NCBI RefSeq assembly: GCF_016756615.1
Contig: NZ_AP023262.1
Span: forward strand, 3,597,501 to 3,661,500
DNA from: Mesorhizobium sp. L-8-3
GTDB taxonomy: Bacteria > Pseudomonadota > Alphaproteobacteria > Rhizobiales > Rhizobiaceae
Length of the DNA: 64,000 nucleotides
Direction: 5' to 3'
Part shown: positions 15,185 to 23,307 of the stretch, one piece after another
Layout: each line of letters starts with the position of its first letter
Numbering within the stretch: position 1 is the first letter of the stretch
The notes under the pieces: model-generated
Database searches by the model: none
The model's input: only the letters and a program-made list of their open reading frames with translations
Told to the model about the DNA's origin: nothing
Translations under genes and position numbers: made by a program

Positions 15185-17299
15185 ATGGAAGCGATCGAGC
15201 GTCTCTATTTCCGGTATTTTCCGGAGAAGCTCCTCGGCGAGGTTCTCACCAAGCGTTGGAGCGACAACATCGTTCCCGTCCTCGCCACTATGGTGGTGAT
15301 CGGCGCCTTCCTCTGGCAGGACCTGGGCTTCTTCACCATGTCCAGCCTGACCGAGACGTCCCGCCAACTGGCCGAGTTCGCCCTGATCGTCGTGGCGATG
15401 GGCATCGTGCTCCTGGCCGGCGGGCTCGACCTGTCGCTCGGCAGCGTCTTTGCGCTTGCCAACATCACCGTGCTTATCTGCATGAACCTGATCGGCTGGC
15501 CGGTATGGGCGAGCGTCGTGGCGACGCTCGGCGTCGGCGCGCTCTGCGGGGCGGTGAACGGCTTCCTCATCGGCTACCTGCGCATCCGCGCCTTCCTGAC
15601 GACGCTGGTGACCCTGATCATCATCCGCTCGATCGTCGACATCATCCTGCTTCGCTACGCGGTGCAGATATCGGCGGGCTTCCCGGATTCCGAACTTTGG
15701 TATTTCATCGGCGAAGGCACCGTTCTCGGCGTGCCATTCTCCTTCGCCGTGGCCCTGGCGATCGTCGCCGCGTGGCATTTGGTCCTGACGCGGGCGCGCG
15801 CCGGCTGGCATATATCGGCAGTTGGCGGCAGCAGGCGGTCGGCCTTCAATGCCGGCCTCAAGGTCAAGCGCACCGTCTTCCTGACCTATGTCTGGTCGAG
15901 CACGCTGGCCGCGATTGCCGGCATCTTCTTCGCCGCGCGCCTGGGCAGCGCCGGCTCCGATACCGGCGTCGGCCTTGAAATCGCGGCGCTGACTGCTGCC
16001 GTGCTCGGCGGCAACAGCCTTGGAGGCGGCAGGGGATCGGTCGCCAAGTCGCTGCTCGGCGCGGTCGTCGTCCTTATCCTGACCGACGGCATGGTTCGCA
16101 TCGGAATCAGCGGCGGCGTCAGTTCCACCATCCTCGGCCTTGTGCTTTTGCTCGTGGTGGCGATCGACGTGCGCTGGCTGAAGAACCGTCACAAGATCCT
16201 GAACAAGGTCTATGTCTCCCCCGCCTATTTCCGCCTGCCGCCACCGCCGGCGACCGATGCGGGAAGCGGCAGCCCTTACGCCCTCAACGACCGCCTCAAG
16301 GGCGTCAGCCTCATCGGCAAGGGCGAGGTCGAAGGCCCGGAGGACGTCATCTTCGATCGCCGCGATAATCTCTATTGCCCGAACCGCCACGGCGACATCG
16401 TGCGCTTCCTGGCACCCGACTATGGGAAATGGGAGATTTTTGCCCATATCGGCGGTCATCCGCTGGGCATGGCATTCGATGCAAACGACAATCTCAACGT
16501 CTGCGTCGGCGGCATGGGCCTCTATCAAGTGACGCCGGAGCGGGAGGTCCGCAAGCTGACCGATGAGACCAACCGCACCTTGTTTTCGATCATCGACGAT
16601 TCGCGCCTGAAGCTCGCCGACGATCTCGACATCGCGCCTGATGGACGCATCTTCTTTTCGGAAGCGACAATCCGCTACGACATGCACGACTGGGCCTATG
16701 ACGCGCTCGAAAGCCGCGGCAACGGCCGTCTGATCTGCTACGATCCGCGCGATCGTTCGACTCGCACCGTCCTGCGCAATCTGCAGTTTCCCAACGGCGT
16801 CTGCATGGCCGGGGACGGCCAGTCTCTGCTCTTCGCCGAGACTTGGGGCTGCCGGATCAACCGCTACTGGTTCGACGGCCCGCGCAAGGGCACCTGCGAA
16901 GTTCTGATCGCCGATCTGCCGGGCTATCCCGACAACATCAATCGCGCGTCGGACGGCAACTTCTGGGTCGCGCTGGTGGGCATGCGCTCGCCCACGCTCG
17001 ATCTCGCTCTGCGCATGCCGAGCCTGCGCAAGCGCATGGCCAAGCGCGTCGCCCGGGACGAATGGCTTTTCCCGAACATCAACACGGGCTGCGTGGTGAA
17101 GTTCACCGGCGGGGGCGACGTACTCGAATCCCTTTGGGACCTCGGCGGGGAGAACCACCCAATGGTCACCTCGATGCGCGAACACAAGGGCTATCTCTAT
17201 TTAGGCGGCTTGTACAACGACCGCATCGGACGATTGAGGCTTCCCAATGCGGATCCGACCTGGACTTCGCAGAGCTTCTATTGGGGAGAAGGGAAATGA
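15185..17299 (+). CDS. ABC permease fused to a strictosidine-synthase/SMP-30-like beta-propeller
   Basis: A 704-residue two-domain protein in one uninterrupted frame. Residues 1-330 are an RbsC-type permease (LIVVAMGIVLLAGGLDLSLG near 70-88, LGGNSLGGGRGSVAKS near 275-290). A Pro-rich linker (about 350-360) leads to a six-bladed propeller at 370-704. The propeller carries the strictosidine-synthase-like signature FPNGVCMAGDGQSLLFAET and GYPDNINRASDGNFWVAL. Candidate metal ligands are kept: Glu in VEGPED (about 382), Asn in FPNG (about 537) and Asp-Asn in YPDN (about 583-584). With both permease ends expected inside the cell, the propeller would be cytoplasmic, placed to hydrolyse an imported lactone or ester. 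This role is inferred. Confidence 0.88.
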   Translation: MEAIERLYFRYFPEKLLGEVLTKRWSDNIVPVLATMVVIGAFLWQDLGFFTMSSLTETSRQLAEFALIVVAMGIVLLAGGLDLSLGSVFALANITVLICMNLIGWPVWASVVATLGVGALCGAVNGFLIGYLRIRAFLTTLVTLIIIRSIVDIILLRYAVQISAGFPDSELWYFIGEGTVLGVPFSFAVALAIVAAWHLVLTRARAGWHISAVGGSRRSAFNAGLKVKRTVFLTYVWSSTLAAIAGIFFAARLGSAGSDTGVGLEIAALTAAVLGGNSLGGGRGSVAKSLLGAVVVLILTDGMVRIGISGGVSSTILGLVLLLVVAIDVRWLKNRHKILNKVYVSPAYFRLPPPPATDAGSGSPYALNDRLKGVSLIGKGEVEGPEDVIFDRRDNLYCPNRHGDIVRFLAPDYGKWEIFAHIGGHPLGMAFDANDNLNVCVGGMGLYQVTPEREVRKLTDETNRTLFSIIDDSRLKLADDLDIAPDGRIFFSEATIRYDMHDWAYDALESRGNGRLICYDPRDRSTRTVLRNLQFPNGVCMAGDGQSLLFAETWGCRINRYWFDGPRKGTCEVLIADLPGYPDNINRASDGNFWVALVGMRSPTLDLALRMPSLRKRMAKRVARDEWLFPNINTGCVVKFTGGGDVLESLWDLGGENHPMVTSMREHKGYLYLGGLYNDRIGRLRLPNADPTWTSQSFYWGEGK

Positions 17300-18441
17300 G
17301 CCTCACGGCCGGGATCAGGAAGACATTTGACCGCTTCATTGGCGGCCGTGGCGAGTTCTCCATCACCGTGCCTGTCATGGATGGCGCGTTGAAGCCGAAT
17401 GACTATCTCGAAAGAGCGGCCGCCCTGGCGGTGGTCGAGCAGGCGGACAACGCGGTCGTCGTCGGCGAGAAGCTGCTGATCTCGTCCGGATCCCGTGTTC
17501 TGGAACTCCGCGGCGATGGCGACCGCCGCGTTCATAGCGAGCATGACGCGCCGATCAGCTGTCTCGGGGTGTCTCACGTCGGCGCACTGGCCATCGGCCT
17601 CGACGGCGTCGGCGTGAAGATCGCGGGCGGCCGGTACGACGGCACGCAGGTGGACCGTGTCGCAGGCATGCCGCTGATATGCCCGACCGCGGCGATATTC
17701 CTCGCGGAAGACCTGTTGCTGGTAAGCAATGGCTCGGCGACGTTTCCCGCCGCTCAATGGAGCCATGACCTGATTCATCATGGACGCTCCGGCTCCGTGG
17801 TTCGCATCGATCTTTCCGCCGGCAAGGCGGTCGAACTGGCGGGAGGCCTGAGTTTCCCCGCCGGACTTTCCGTGCGCCATGACACCAGCGATATTCTCGT
17901 GACAGAGGCCTGGCGGCACCGGCTACTGATTGTCGAGACAGATGCTCCATCCGCCCCCCGCGAAGTGCTGGCCGGGCTGCCTGCGTATCCCGGCCGCATC
18001 TGCCGGTCGGCGGCGGGAGGATATTGGCTCTCTTTCCTTGCCGCGCGCTCGCAATTGCAGGAGTTCGTACTCCGGGAGGACAGGTTCCGCCGGCGGATGA
18101 TCGCGGAGATCGATCCTGCATTCTGGATCGCCCCCACGCTTTCGAGCGGTCACAGCTTCAAGGAGCCGCTGCAAGCCGGCGGCGTCATTCGGCTCGGAAT
18201 CCACAAGCCGTGGGCGCCGACCCGATCCTACGGTCTGGTCGTCAGGCTCGACGCCGACCTTCAGCCGGTCTGGAGTGCGCATAGTCGGGCTGACGGAACA
18301 CGCCACGGCATCACCTCTCTGGCCGAGGTCGATGGAGAGCTGGTCGTGACATCGAAAGGCAAGGGCGAGGTCGTCCTGATCGACCACGTCGCGCTTGCCG
18401 AGCCCCTGGACCTTATGGTGCCGACGGAGCACGCCGCATGA
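17296..18441 (+). CDS. strictosidine-synthase/SMP-30-like beta-propeller protein, apparently without metal site
   Basis: A 381-residue soluble protein without signal peptide, overlapping the fusion gene by four bases (ATGA). Its repeats align with the propeller of the preceding fusion: FPAGLSVRHDTSDILVTEAW corresponds to the FPNGV...ET block, and PAYPGRICRSAAGGYWLSF to the PGYPDNIN...WVAL block. At those points the Asn becomes Ala (about residue 188) and Asp-Asn becomes Gly-Arg (about 231), so the usual calcium ligands appear lost. A binding or regulatory role beside its paralogue is as likely as catalysis. The family call rests on these two blocks and the spacing between them. Confidence 0.72.
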   Translation: MSLTAGIRKTFDRFIGGRGEFSITVPVMDGALKPNDYLERAAALAVVEQADNAVVVGEKLLISSGSRVLELRGDGDRRVHSEHDAPISCLGVSHVGALAIGLDGVGVKIAGGRYDGTQVDRVAGMPLICPTAAIFLAEDLLLVSNGSATFPAAQWSHDLIHHGRSGSVVRIDLSAGKAVELAGGLSFPAGLSVRHDTSDILVTEAWRHRLLIVETDAPSAPREVLAGLPAYPGRICRSAAGGYWLSFLAARSQLQEFVLREDRFRRRMIAEIDPAFWIAPTLSSGHSFKEPLQAGGVIRLGIHKPWAPTRSYGLVVRLDADLQPVWSAHSRADGTRHGITSLAEVDGELVVTSKGKGEVVLIDHVALAEPLDLMVPTEHAA

Positions 18442-19940
18442 CGCCGATCGTCGAATTGCGTAGCGCAACGAAGGAATTTCGGGGCATCCCGGCCTTCTCA
18501 CAGGTCGACTTCGTCCTTGAACAGGGGGAAATCCACGCCCTTCTCGGCGAGAATGGCGCAGGAAAATCCACGCTCACCAAGGTCATTGCCGGCGTCTATG
18601 CCCTGACCGCAGGGACGCTTCTCGTCAACGGCAGGGAGGAGAAGCTGGCGACGCCCGCCGAAGCCTTGGGAAAGGGCATTGCGATGGTCTACCAGGAGAA
18701 CAGCCTGGTGCCGTCGATGACGGTCGCCCAGAACATCTATCTCGGCAACGAGAAGCCGCTGAACCGCCTTCGCGGCATCTACATCTCAGCCCAGCAATTC
18801 CTGCAATCGCTCAATTTCCATGTCGACCCGGCTGCGGTGGTCGGCTCGCTCGGCGCGGCGCAAAAGCAGATGGTCGAGATCGCACGCGCGGTGCACCATC
18901 GGGCGCGGGTCATCATCTTCGACGAACCGACCGCAACGTTGACGCCCGAGGAAAAGAGCTACTTCTTCAAGCTGATCCGCAAGCTGAAAGCGGAGGGAGT
19001 GTCGATCATTTTCATCTCGCACGCGCTCGAGGAGGCGCTCCAGATCGCTGACCGGATCACGATCCTTCGCGACGGACGGCTGGTGGCCTCGGACAAGGCT
19101 GCCGCCTTCGATCGCCAGAAGATCGTCCAGGCTATGGTCGGACGAAACCTCACCGACGAAATCTATGGCAGCACCGCACGGTCCAGGCCGCCGCGGGCGC
19201 GCGGGCGCAAGGTGCTTTCCGTCGAGAACCTCTCGATGGGAAGCATCGTGCGCAACACCTCCTTCTCCATTTATGACGGACAGGTCACCGGCATATTCGG
19301 GCTGGTCGGCTCGGGACGGACCGAGACGATGAAAGTAGTGGCAGGAGTGCTCAAGCGCGACTTCTTCCACGGAGGCGAGATCAAGCTCGCCAACAAGCCG
19401 GTGCGCTACCGCGTTCCGGCTCCGGCGGTTCGCGACGGCATCGTCTACGTGACCGAGGAGCGCAAGGCCGAGGGCTTCTTCGAAACGATGAGTATTGCCG
19501 AGAACATCTATGTCGGGAAGATCGCCGGCGAGGCTTATGGCGGCTTTCAGATCGTGTCCCTGAACGATGCGTGGCGGTTGGCGGACGAGTGGCGCAAGCA
19601 GCTCAACATCCGCGCCATCGACCCGAATGCCAAGGTGATCGAACTGTCCGGCGGCAACCAGCAGAAGGTGGTGATCGCCAAGGCGCTGGTGCAGATGCCG
19701 CGGCTGGTGATCTTCGATGAGCCGACGCGCGGCGTCGACGTCGGTGCCATCGCGGAGATCCACGCCTTCATAAACCAGCTTGCCGACGACGGCATCGCGG
19801 TCGTCGTGATTTCCTCGTACCTGCCGGAAGTGCTGTCCTTGTCGGACAGGATCCTCGTCGCCCGGCAAGGCAAGATCGTGGAGGAGATGGACCGCCGAAC
19901 GGCCAGCGAGGAAACGATCATGTATGCCGCAGTCCACTAG
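18438..19940 (+). CDS. carbohydrate-type ABC importer ATP-binding protein (two ATPase domains, RbsA/MglA class)
   Basis: A 500-residue protein with tandem nucleotide-binding domains. Domain one has Walker A GENGAGKST near residue 40, a degenerate signature LGAAQKQMVEIARA, and Walker B VIIFDEPTATLT. Domain two has the weak Walker A GLVGSGRTE normal for this class, a full LSGGNQQK signature, and LVIFDEPTRGVD. It overlaps the preceding gene by four bases and closes the operon. It should energise the permeases at 13056 and 15185. The altered first signature (LGAAQ in place of LSxGQ) is within the range seen in RbsA relatives. Confidence 0.93.
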   Translation: MTPIVELRSATKEFRGIPAFSQVDFVLEQGEIHALLGENGAGKSTLTKVIAGVYALTAGTLLVNGREEKLATPAEALGKGIAMVYQENSLVPSMTVAQNIYLGNEKPLNRLRGIYISAQQFLQSLNFHVDPAAVVGSLGAAQKQMVEIARAVHHRARVIIFDEPTATLTPEEKSYFFKLIRKLKAEGVSIIFISHALEEALQIADRITILRDGRLVASDKAAAFDRQKIVQAMVGRNLTDEIYGSTARSRPPRARGRKVLSVENLSMGSIVRNTSFSIYDGQVTGIFGLVGSGRTETMKVVAGVLKRDFFHGGEIKLANKPVRYRVPAPAVRDGIVYVTEERKAEGFFETMSIAENIYVGKIAGEAYGGFQIVSLNDAWRLADEWRKQLNIRAIDPNAKVIELSGGNQQKVVIAKALVQMPRLVIFDEPTRGVDVGAIAEIHAFINQLADDGIAVVVISSYLPEVLSLSDRILVARQGKIVEEMDRRTASEETIMYAAVH

Positions 19941-20026
19941 GGTCTGTCGTCGGTGGTGCGCTGGTTGTGACGCTGGAGCCATCTGGCCGGTACCGAGCCT
20001 CCGGTGACCTCGGTGTGATGTTCGTC

Positions 20027-20200
20027 TTATGTGACTTGCTGTTTCGTCGGGATCTGATCGGCAAGCTCCTTGCGCCCGGCCGGGCCGTTGAGGAGTTCGC
20101 CACTGGCGATCGATCGCGCCCGTTCGTCGTTGCGAGATGATTTGTCGACGACAGACACTTTGGGTCCCGGCGGGTGTGATTCCGAGACATTGAACGCCAC
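20027..20200 (-). CDS. small hypothetical protein, 57 residues
   Basis: On the minus strand a GTG at 20200 opens a 57-codon frame ending in TAA at 20029-20027. An AGGGAAGG-type ribosome-binding site lies about ten bases upstream. The product is hydrophilic, starts MAFNVSESHPPGPKVSVVDK and ends ADQIPTKQQVT. Its composition looks protein-like, with alternating charged residues and no rare runs. No family is recognised. It fills most of the 354-base gap between the ABC ATPase and the orphan binding protein. The only competing frames here are longer but carry poor composition. Confidence 0.45.
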   Translation of the reverse strand: MAFNVSESHPPGPKVSVVDKSSRNDERARSIASGELLNGPAGRKELADQIPTKQQVT

Positions 20201-20294
20201 GTCACGCCTTCCCTAAGGTGTTGGAAATACCGCATCGGAGAGACGCGTTCGTGCTGGTCTGGTGGTGCCGGATAATCAAAGAGGGAGGACGTCA

Positions 20295-21527
20295 ATGAAC
20301 ATTTCTGGACGGACAGCGAGTATCTGCTTTTCAACCCTGACTGCGGCAGCCTTGCTACCCGCAATCGCACTGGCTCAGGAGGCCAGGATCAGCGACGATG
20401 TCGTGCGCATAGGGCTCATCGAGGATATGTCCGGTGTCTATGCGGATATCACGGGAAAAGGCGCGGTCACCGCAGCTCAGATGGCTGTCGAAGAGTTCGG
20501 CGGGAAAGTCCTCGGCAAGTCCGTCGAGGTGTGGTCCGCCGACCACCAGAACAAGCCCGACATTGCAGCCGCCGTCGCACGCAAGTGGTTCGACGAGGAC
20601 AAGCTGGATGCCATTCTCGACGTGGCCTCTTCGTCCCCGGCGCTGGCGGTGCTCGAAGTCGCCAAGCAGAAAGACAAGATCGTCACGCTGAGTTCGCCTG
20701 GATCGATGCGCATAACCAACGATGCGTGCGGTCCCTATGTCGTTCATTGGGCCTACGACACCTACGCCATCGCTCACGGCACCGGCCAGGCGCTGGTCGC
20801 CGAAGGATTTGACAGTTGGTACTTCGTCACGGCCGACTACGCCTTCGGCCATAGCCTGGAGAAGGACACCGGCGATGTCGTGACGGTGCAGGGCGGCAAG
20901 GTGCTGGGCAACACCCGGCTTCCCGTCGGCACGACCGATTTTGCATCCGCCTTGCTCAACGCCCAGTCTTCGGGCGCCAAGGTGGTGGCCCTTGCGAATG
21001 CCGGTTCCGACACGATCAACTCGATCAAGCAGGCAGCACAGTTCGGCCTCACGCAAGCCGGGCAGAAGCTCGCCACTTTGGCCGGTTTCATCAATGACGT
21101 TCATGGTCTCGGCCTTGCCGAAGCACAGGGGCTCACCATTACCGAGGCGTCCTACTGGGACATGAACGACGAAACTCGCGAATGGTCGAAGCGGTTTCTC
21201 GACAAGGTGGGGGCCATGCCGAACATGCTTCAGACCGGCACCTACTCCTCGGTGCTGCACTATCTCAAGGCGGTCGAGGCTGCCGGCACCGATGAAACCG
21301 GGGCCGTGATGGCCAAGATGCGGGAGTTGCCCATCGAGGACGTCTTCTACAAGGGCATCATCCGGGAAGACGGCAGGATGGTGCACGACATGTACCTGTT
21401 CGAAGTCAAGAAGCCCGAAGAGTCGAACGCGCCCTGGGACTACTACAAACTGGTCTCGAAAATCGATGCCGCGGACGCGTTCCAGCCACTTGAAAAGTCC
21501 ACCTGCTCATTGGTCACGAAGAAATAG
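20295..21527 (+). CDS. orphan Liv-type (branched-chain amino acid-like) substrate-binding protein
   Basis: A 410-residue protein with a signal peptide cut near ALAQ (residue 28). A type I periplasmic-binding fold of the LivJ class follows: VVRIGLIEDMSGVYADITGK at the first lobe, VASSSPALAVLEVAKQK, and WYFVTADYAFGHSLEKD before the second lobe. GGGAGG before ATG 20295 fixes the start. No liv permease or ATPase gene is near it; the genes on both sides belong to other importer classes. It may feed a distant Liv transporter, or act as a sensor. Related proteins are often named urea or aromatic-acid binding proteins, but the ligand cannot be read here. Confidence 0.88.
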   Translation: MNISGRTASICFSTLTAAALLPAIALAQEARISDDVVRIGLIEDMSGVYADITGKGAVTAAQMAVEEFGGKVLGKSVEVWSADHQNKPDIAAAVARKWFDEDKLDAILDVASSSPALAVLEVAKQKDKIVTLSSPGSMRITNDACGPYVVHWAYDTYAIAHGTGQALVAEGFDSWYFVTADYAFGHSLEKDTGDVVTVQGGKVLGNTRLPVGTTDFASALLNAQSSGAKVVALANAGSDTINSIKQAAQFGLTQAGQKLATLAGFINDVHGLGLAEAQGLTITEASYWDMNDETREWSKRFLDKVGAMPNMLQTGTYSSVLHYLKAVEAAGTDETGAVMAKMRELPIEDVFYKGIIREDGRMVHDMYLFEVKKPEESNAPWDYYKLVSKIDAADAFQPLEKSTCSLVTKK

Positions 21528-21608
21528 GCGGTCGGGGACCGCAGCGCACCGGGGGGCGGCAGGCGCCCGCATCCCGGCAGCGTTTGATTGAAGAAGGAGA
21601 GAGATGAA

Positions 21609-23186
21609 ATGAATCGGCGGGAATTCAACCTGATGCTGGCGGCCGCTTTGGGCTCGTCCACTTTCGCGGGGCAGGCCTTCGGCCAGGAGACGGGCGGGTC
21701 GCTGACGGCGATCATCCAGCCCGAGCCGCCGATCCTGAACCTGGGGCTGAACCAGCAGACCCCGACGGGCGTCGTGGGCGGCAAGCTCTACGAGGGGCTG
21801 CTTTCCTATGCCAAGGATCTCACGCCGCAGCCGTTGCTCGCAGATTCCTGGGACATTTCCGAGGACGGCCTGACCTACACGTTCAAGCTGGTTCAGAACG
21901 CGAAATGGCACGACGGCCAGCCGTTCACGTCAGCGGACGTCATCTTCTCCTGCAAGTCGCTCCTGCCGGAAACGCATCCCCGCGCACGGGCCGTTTTCGA
22001 CCGTTGCGAGAGCATCGAGGCGCCTGACGAGTTCACGGTCGTCTTCAAGCTGAAGAAGCCTTTCCCGGCCTTCATCATGGCCTTCGAGACGGCCTCGGCA
22101 CCGATGGTGCCGCGCCATCTGCTGGAAGGGAAGGACTATCGCAAGGAGGGCGCGGAACAGCCGCCTATCGGCACCGGGCCGTTCCGTCTCAAGGAATGGG
22201 TACGGGGTTCGCACATCCACCTCACTGCGGTCGACGATTACTACCGGCCGGACCAGCCGAAGCTGAAGGAGATCTACTATCGCATCATCCCGGATGCGGC
22301 CTCGCGCGCTGTTTCGCTCGAGCAGGGCGAGACGCAGCTCGCGCAGTGGCAGGATATCGAGCCCTTCGACGTCGAGCGCTTGTCCGCTCTGTCGCATCTC
22401 GAGATGACGACCGACGGCTACGAATACTTCTCGCCCATGGTGTGGATCGAGCTGAACTGCCGCCGTCCGCCGATGGACGACAAGCGCTTCCGCCAGGCGC
22501 TGATGCATCTGATCGACCGCGAATTCGTGCGCGACCGCATCCTGTTCGGCCTTGCCAATGCGGCCACCGGGCCGATCTCGTCTTCGATGCGCTACTACAA
22601 TTCCGACGTGAAGACCTATGAGCATTCCGTCGAGAAGGCGGTCGCGCTGCTCGATGAGATGGGTCTGAAGCCCGGCGCCGGGGGCGTGCGCGCCACGCTG
22701 AAGTTCACGATGGTGCCGGCGGGCGAGGTCTGGACGCGGATCGCGGAATATGTCCGCCAGGCCTTCGGCGCGGCGGGGATCAATGTCGAGCTGCAGAGCA
22801 ACGATCTCGCCGGATGGGTCGCCAGCGTGAGCAACGGCGATTTCGACATCAGCGGCAACCAGCTCTACCAGAACGGCGATCCGGCGCTCGGCGTGGCGCG
22901 CACCTACGTCTCCTCCAACATCCGAAAGGGCGTCATGTTCTCCAACACTGCGGGCTATTCCAACCCGAAGGTGGACGAACTCTTCGAAGCGGCGGCCGTG
23001 GAACTCGACGAGGAAAAACGGCAGGCCTACTACACGGAAGTCCAGCAGCTCCTCGTCGAGGAAATGCCGGTCCTCTGGCTGTGCGAGCAGAAGTATCCGA
23101 CGATCTACGACAACCGGCTCAAGGATCTCGTGACCTCGTCGACGGGGGTCAACGCCAACTTCGGCACGACCCACTTCGCATCATGA
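21609..23186 (+). CDS. peptide/nickel-type ABC transporter substrate-binding protein (DppA/OppA class)
   Basis: A 525-residue protein with an N-terminal NRREFNLML segment before the hydrophobic stretch, which resembles a Tat export signal; cleavage is likely near AFGQ. The SBP_bac_5 domain is clear: VGGKLYEGLLSYAKDLTPQP, LADSWDISEDGLTYTFKL, WHDGQPFTSADV and FRQALMHLIDRE. ATG 21609 is the second in-frame start; the upstream TTG at 21588 would run through the ribosome-binding site GAAGGAGAGAG. It heads an operon with an M20 hydrolase and two permeases, so a peptide or N-acyl amino acid is the likely ligand. Confidence 0.92.
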   Translation: MNRREFNLMLAAALGSSTFAGQAFGQETGGSLTAIIQPEPPILNLGLNQQTPTGVVGGKLYEGLLSYAKDLTPQPLLADSWDISEDGLTYTFKLVQNAKWHDGQPFTSADVIFSCKSLLPETHPRARAVFDRCESIEAPDEFTVVFKLKKPFPAFIMAFETASAPMVPRHLLEGKDYRKEGAEQPPIGTGPFRLKEWVRGSHIHLTAVDDYYRPDQPKLKEIYYRIIPDAASRAVSLEQGETQLAQWQDIEPFDVERLSALSHLEMTTDGYEYFSPMVWIELNCRRPPMDDKRFRQALMHLIDREFVRDRILFGLANAATGPISSSMRYYNSDVKTYEHSVEKAVALLDEMGLKPGAGGVRATLKFTMVPAGEVWTRIAEYVRQAFGAAGINVELQSNDLAGWVASVSNGDFDISGNQLYQNGDPALGVARTYVSSNIRKGVMFSNTAGYSNPKVDELFEAAAVELDEEKRQAYYTEVQQLLVEEMPVLWLCEQKYPTIYDNRLKDLVTSSTGVNANFGTTHFAS

Positions 23187-23199
23187 TCGCCCTGGAGAC

Positions 23200-23227
23200 G
23201 CGCCGGCGCCCGGACGGGTGCCGGCGC
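23200..23227 (+). terminator. strong hairpin after the peptide-binding-protein gene
   Basis: The arms 23200-23211 and 23216-23227 pair over twelve bases, with one G-T wobble, around a four-base loop. The hairpin begins 14 bases after the stop codon. It lacks a T-run, which suits partial termination or transcript stabilisation inside an operon. Confidence 0.5.
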
Positions 23228-23307
23228 ATCGCCTCGCAGCGGGCTCGGGCCCGCACTTCATCTATCCGGCGCGGCCAGCGCCGCGGCAAGGGAGGCCTAA
23301 AGCCGAC

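Noticed and set aside
15167..17185. 672-codon open frame on the minus strand opposite the permease fusion
   Set aside because: The plus-strand frame has membrane and propeller motifs; the antisense frame is Asp/Arg/His-rich with no domain.
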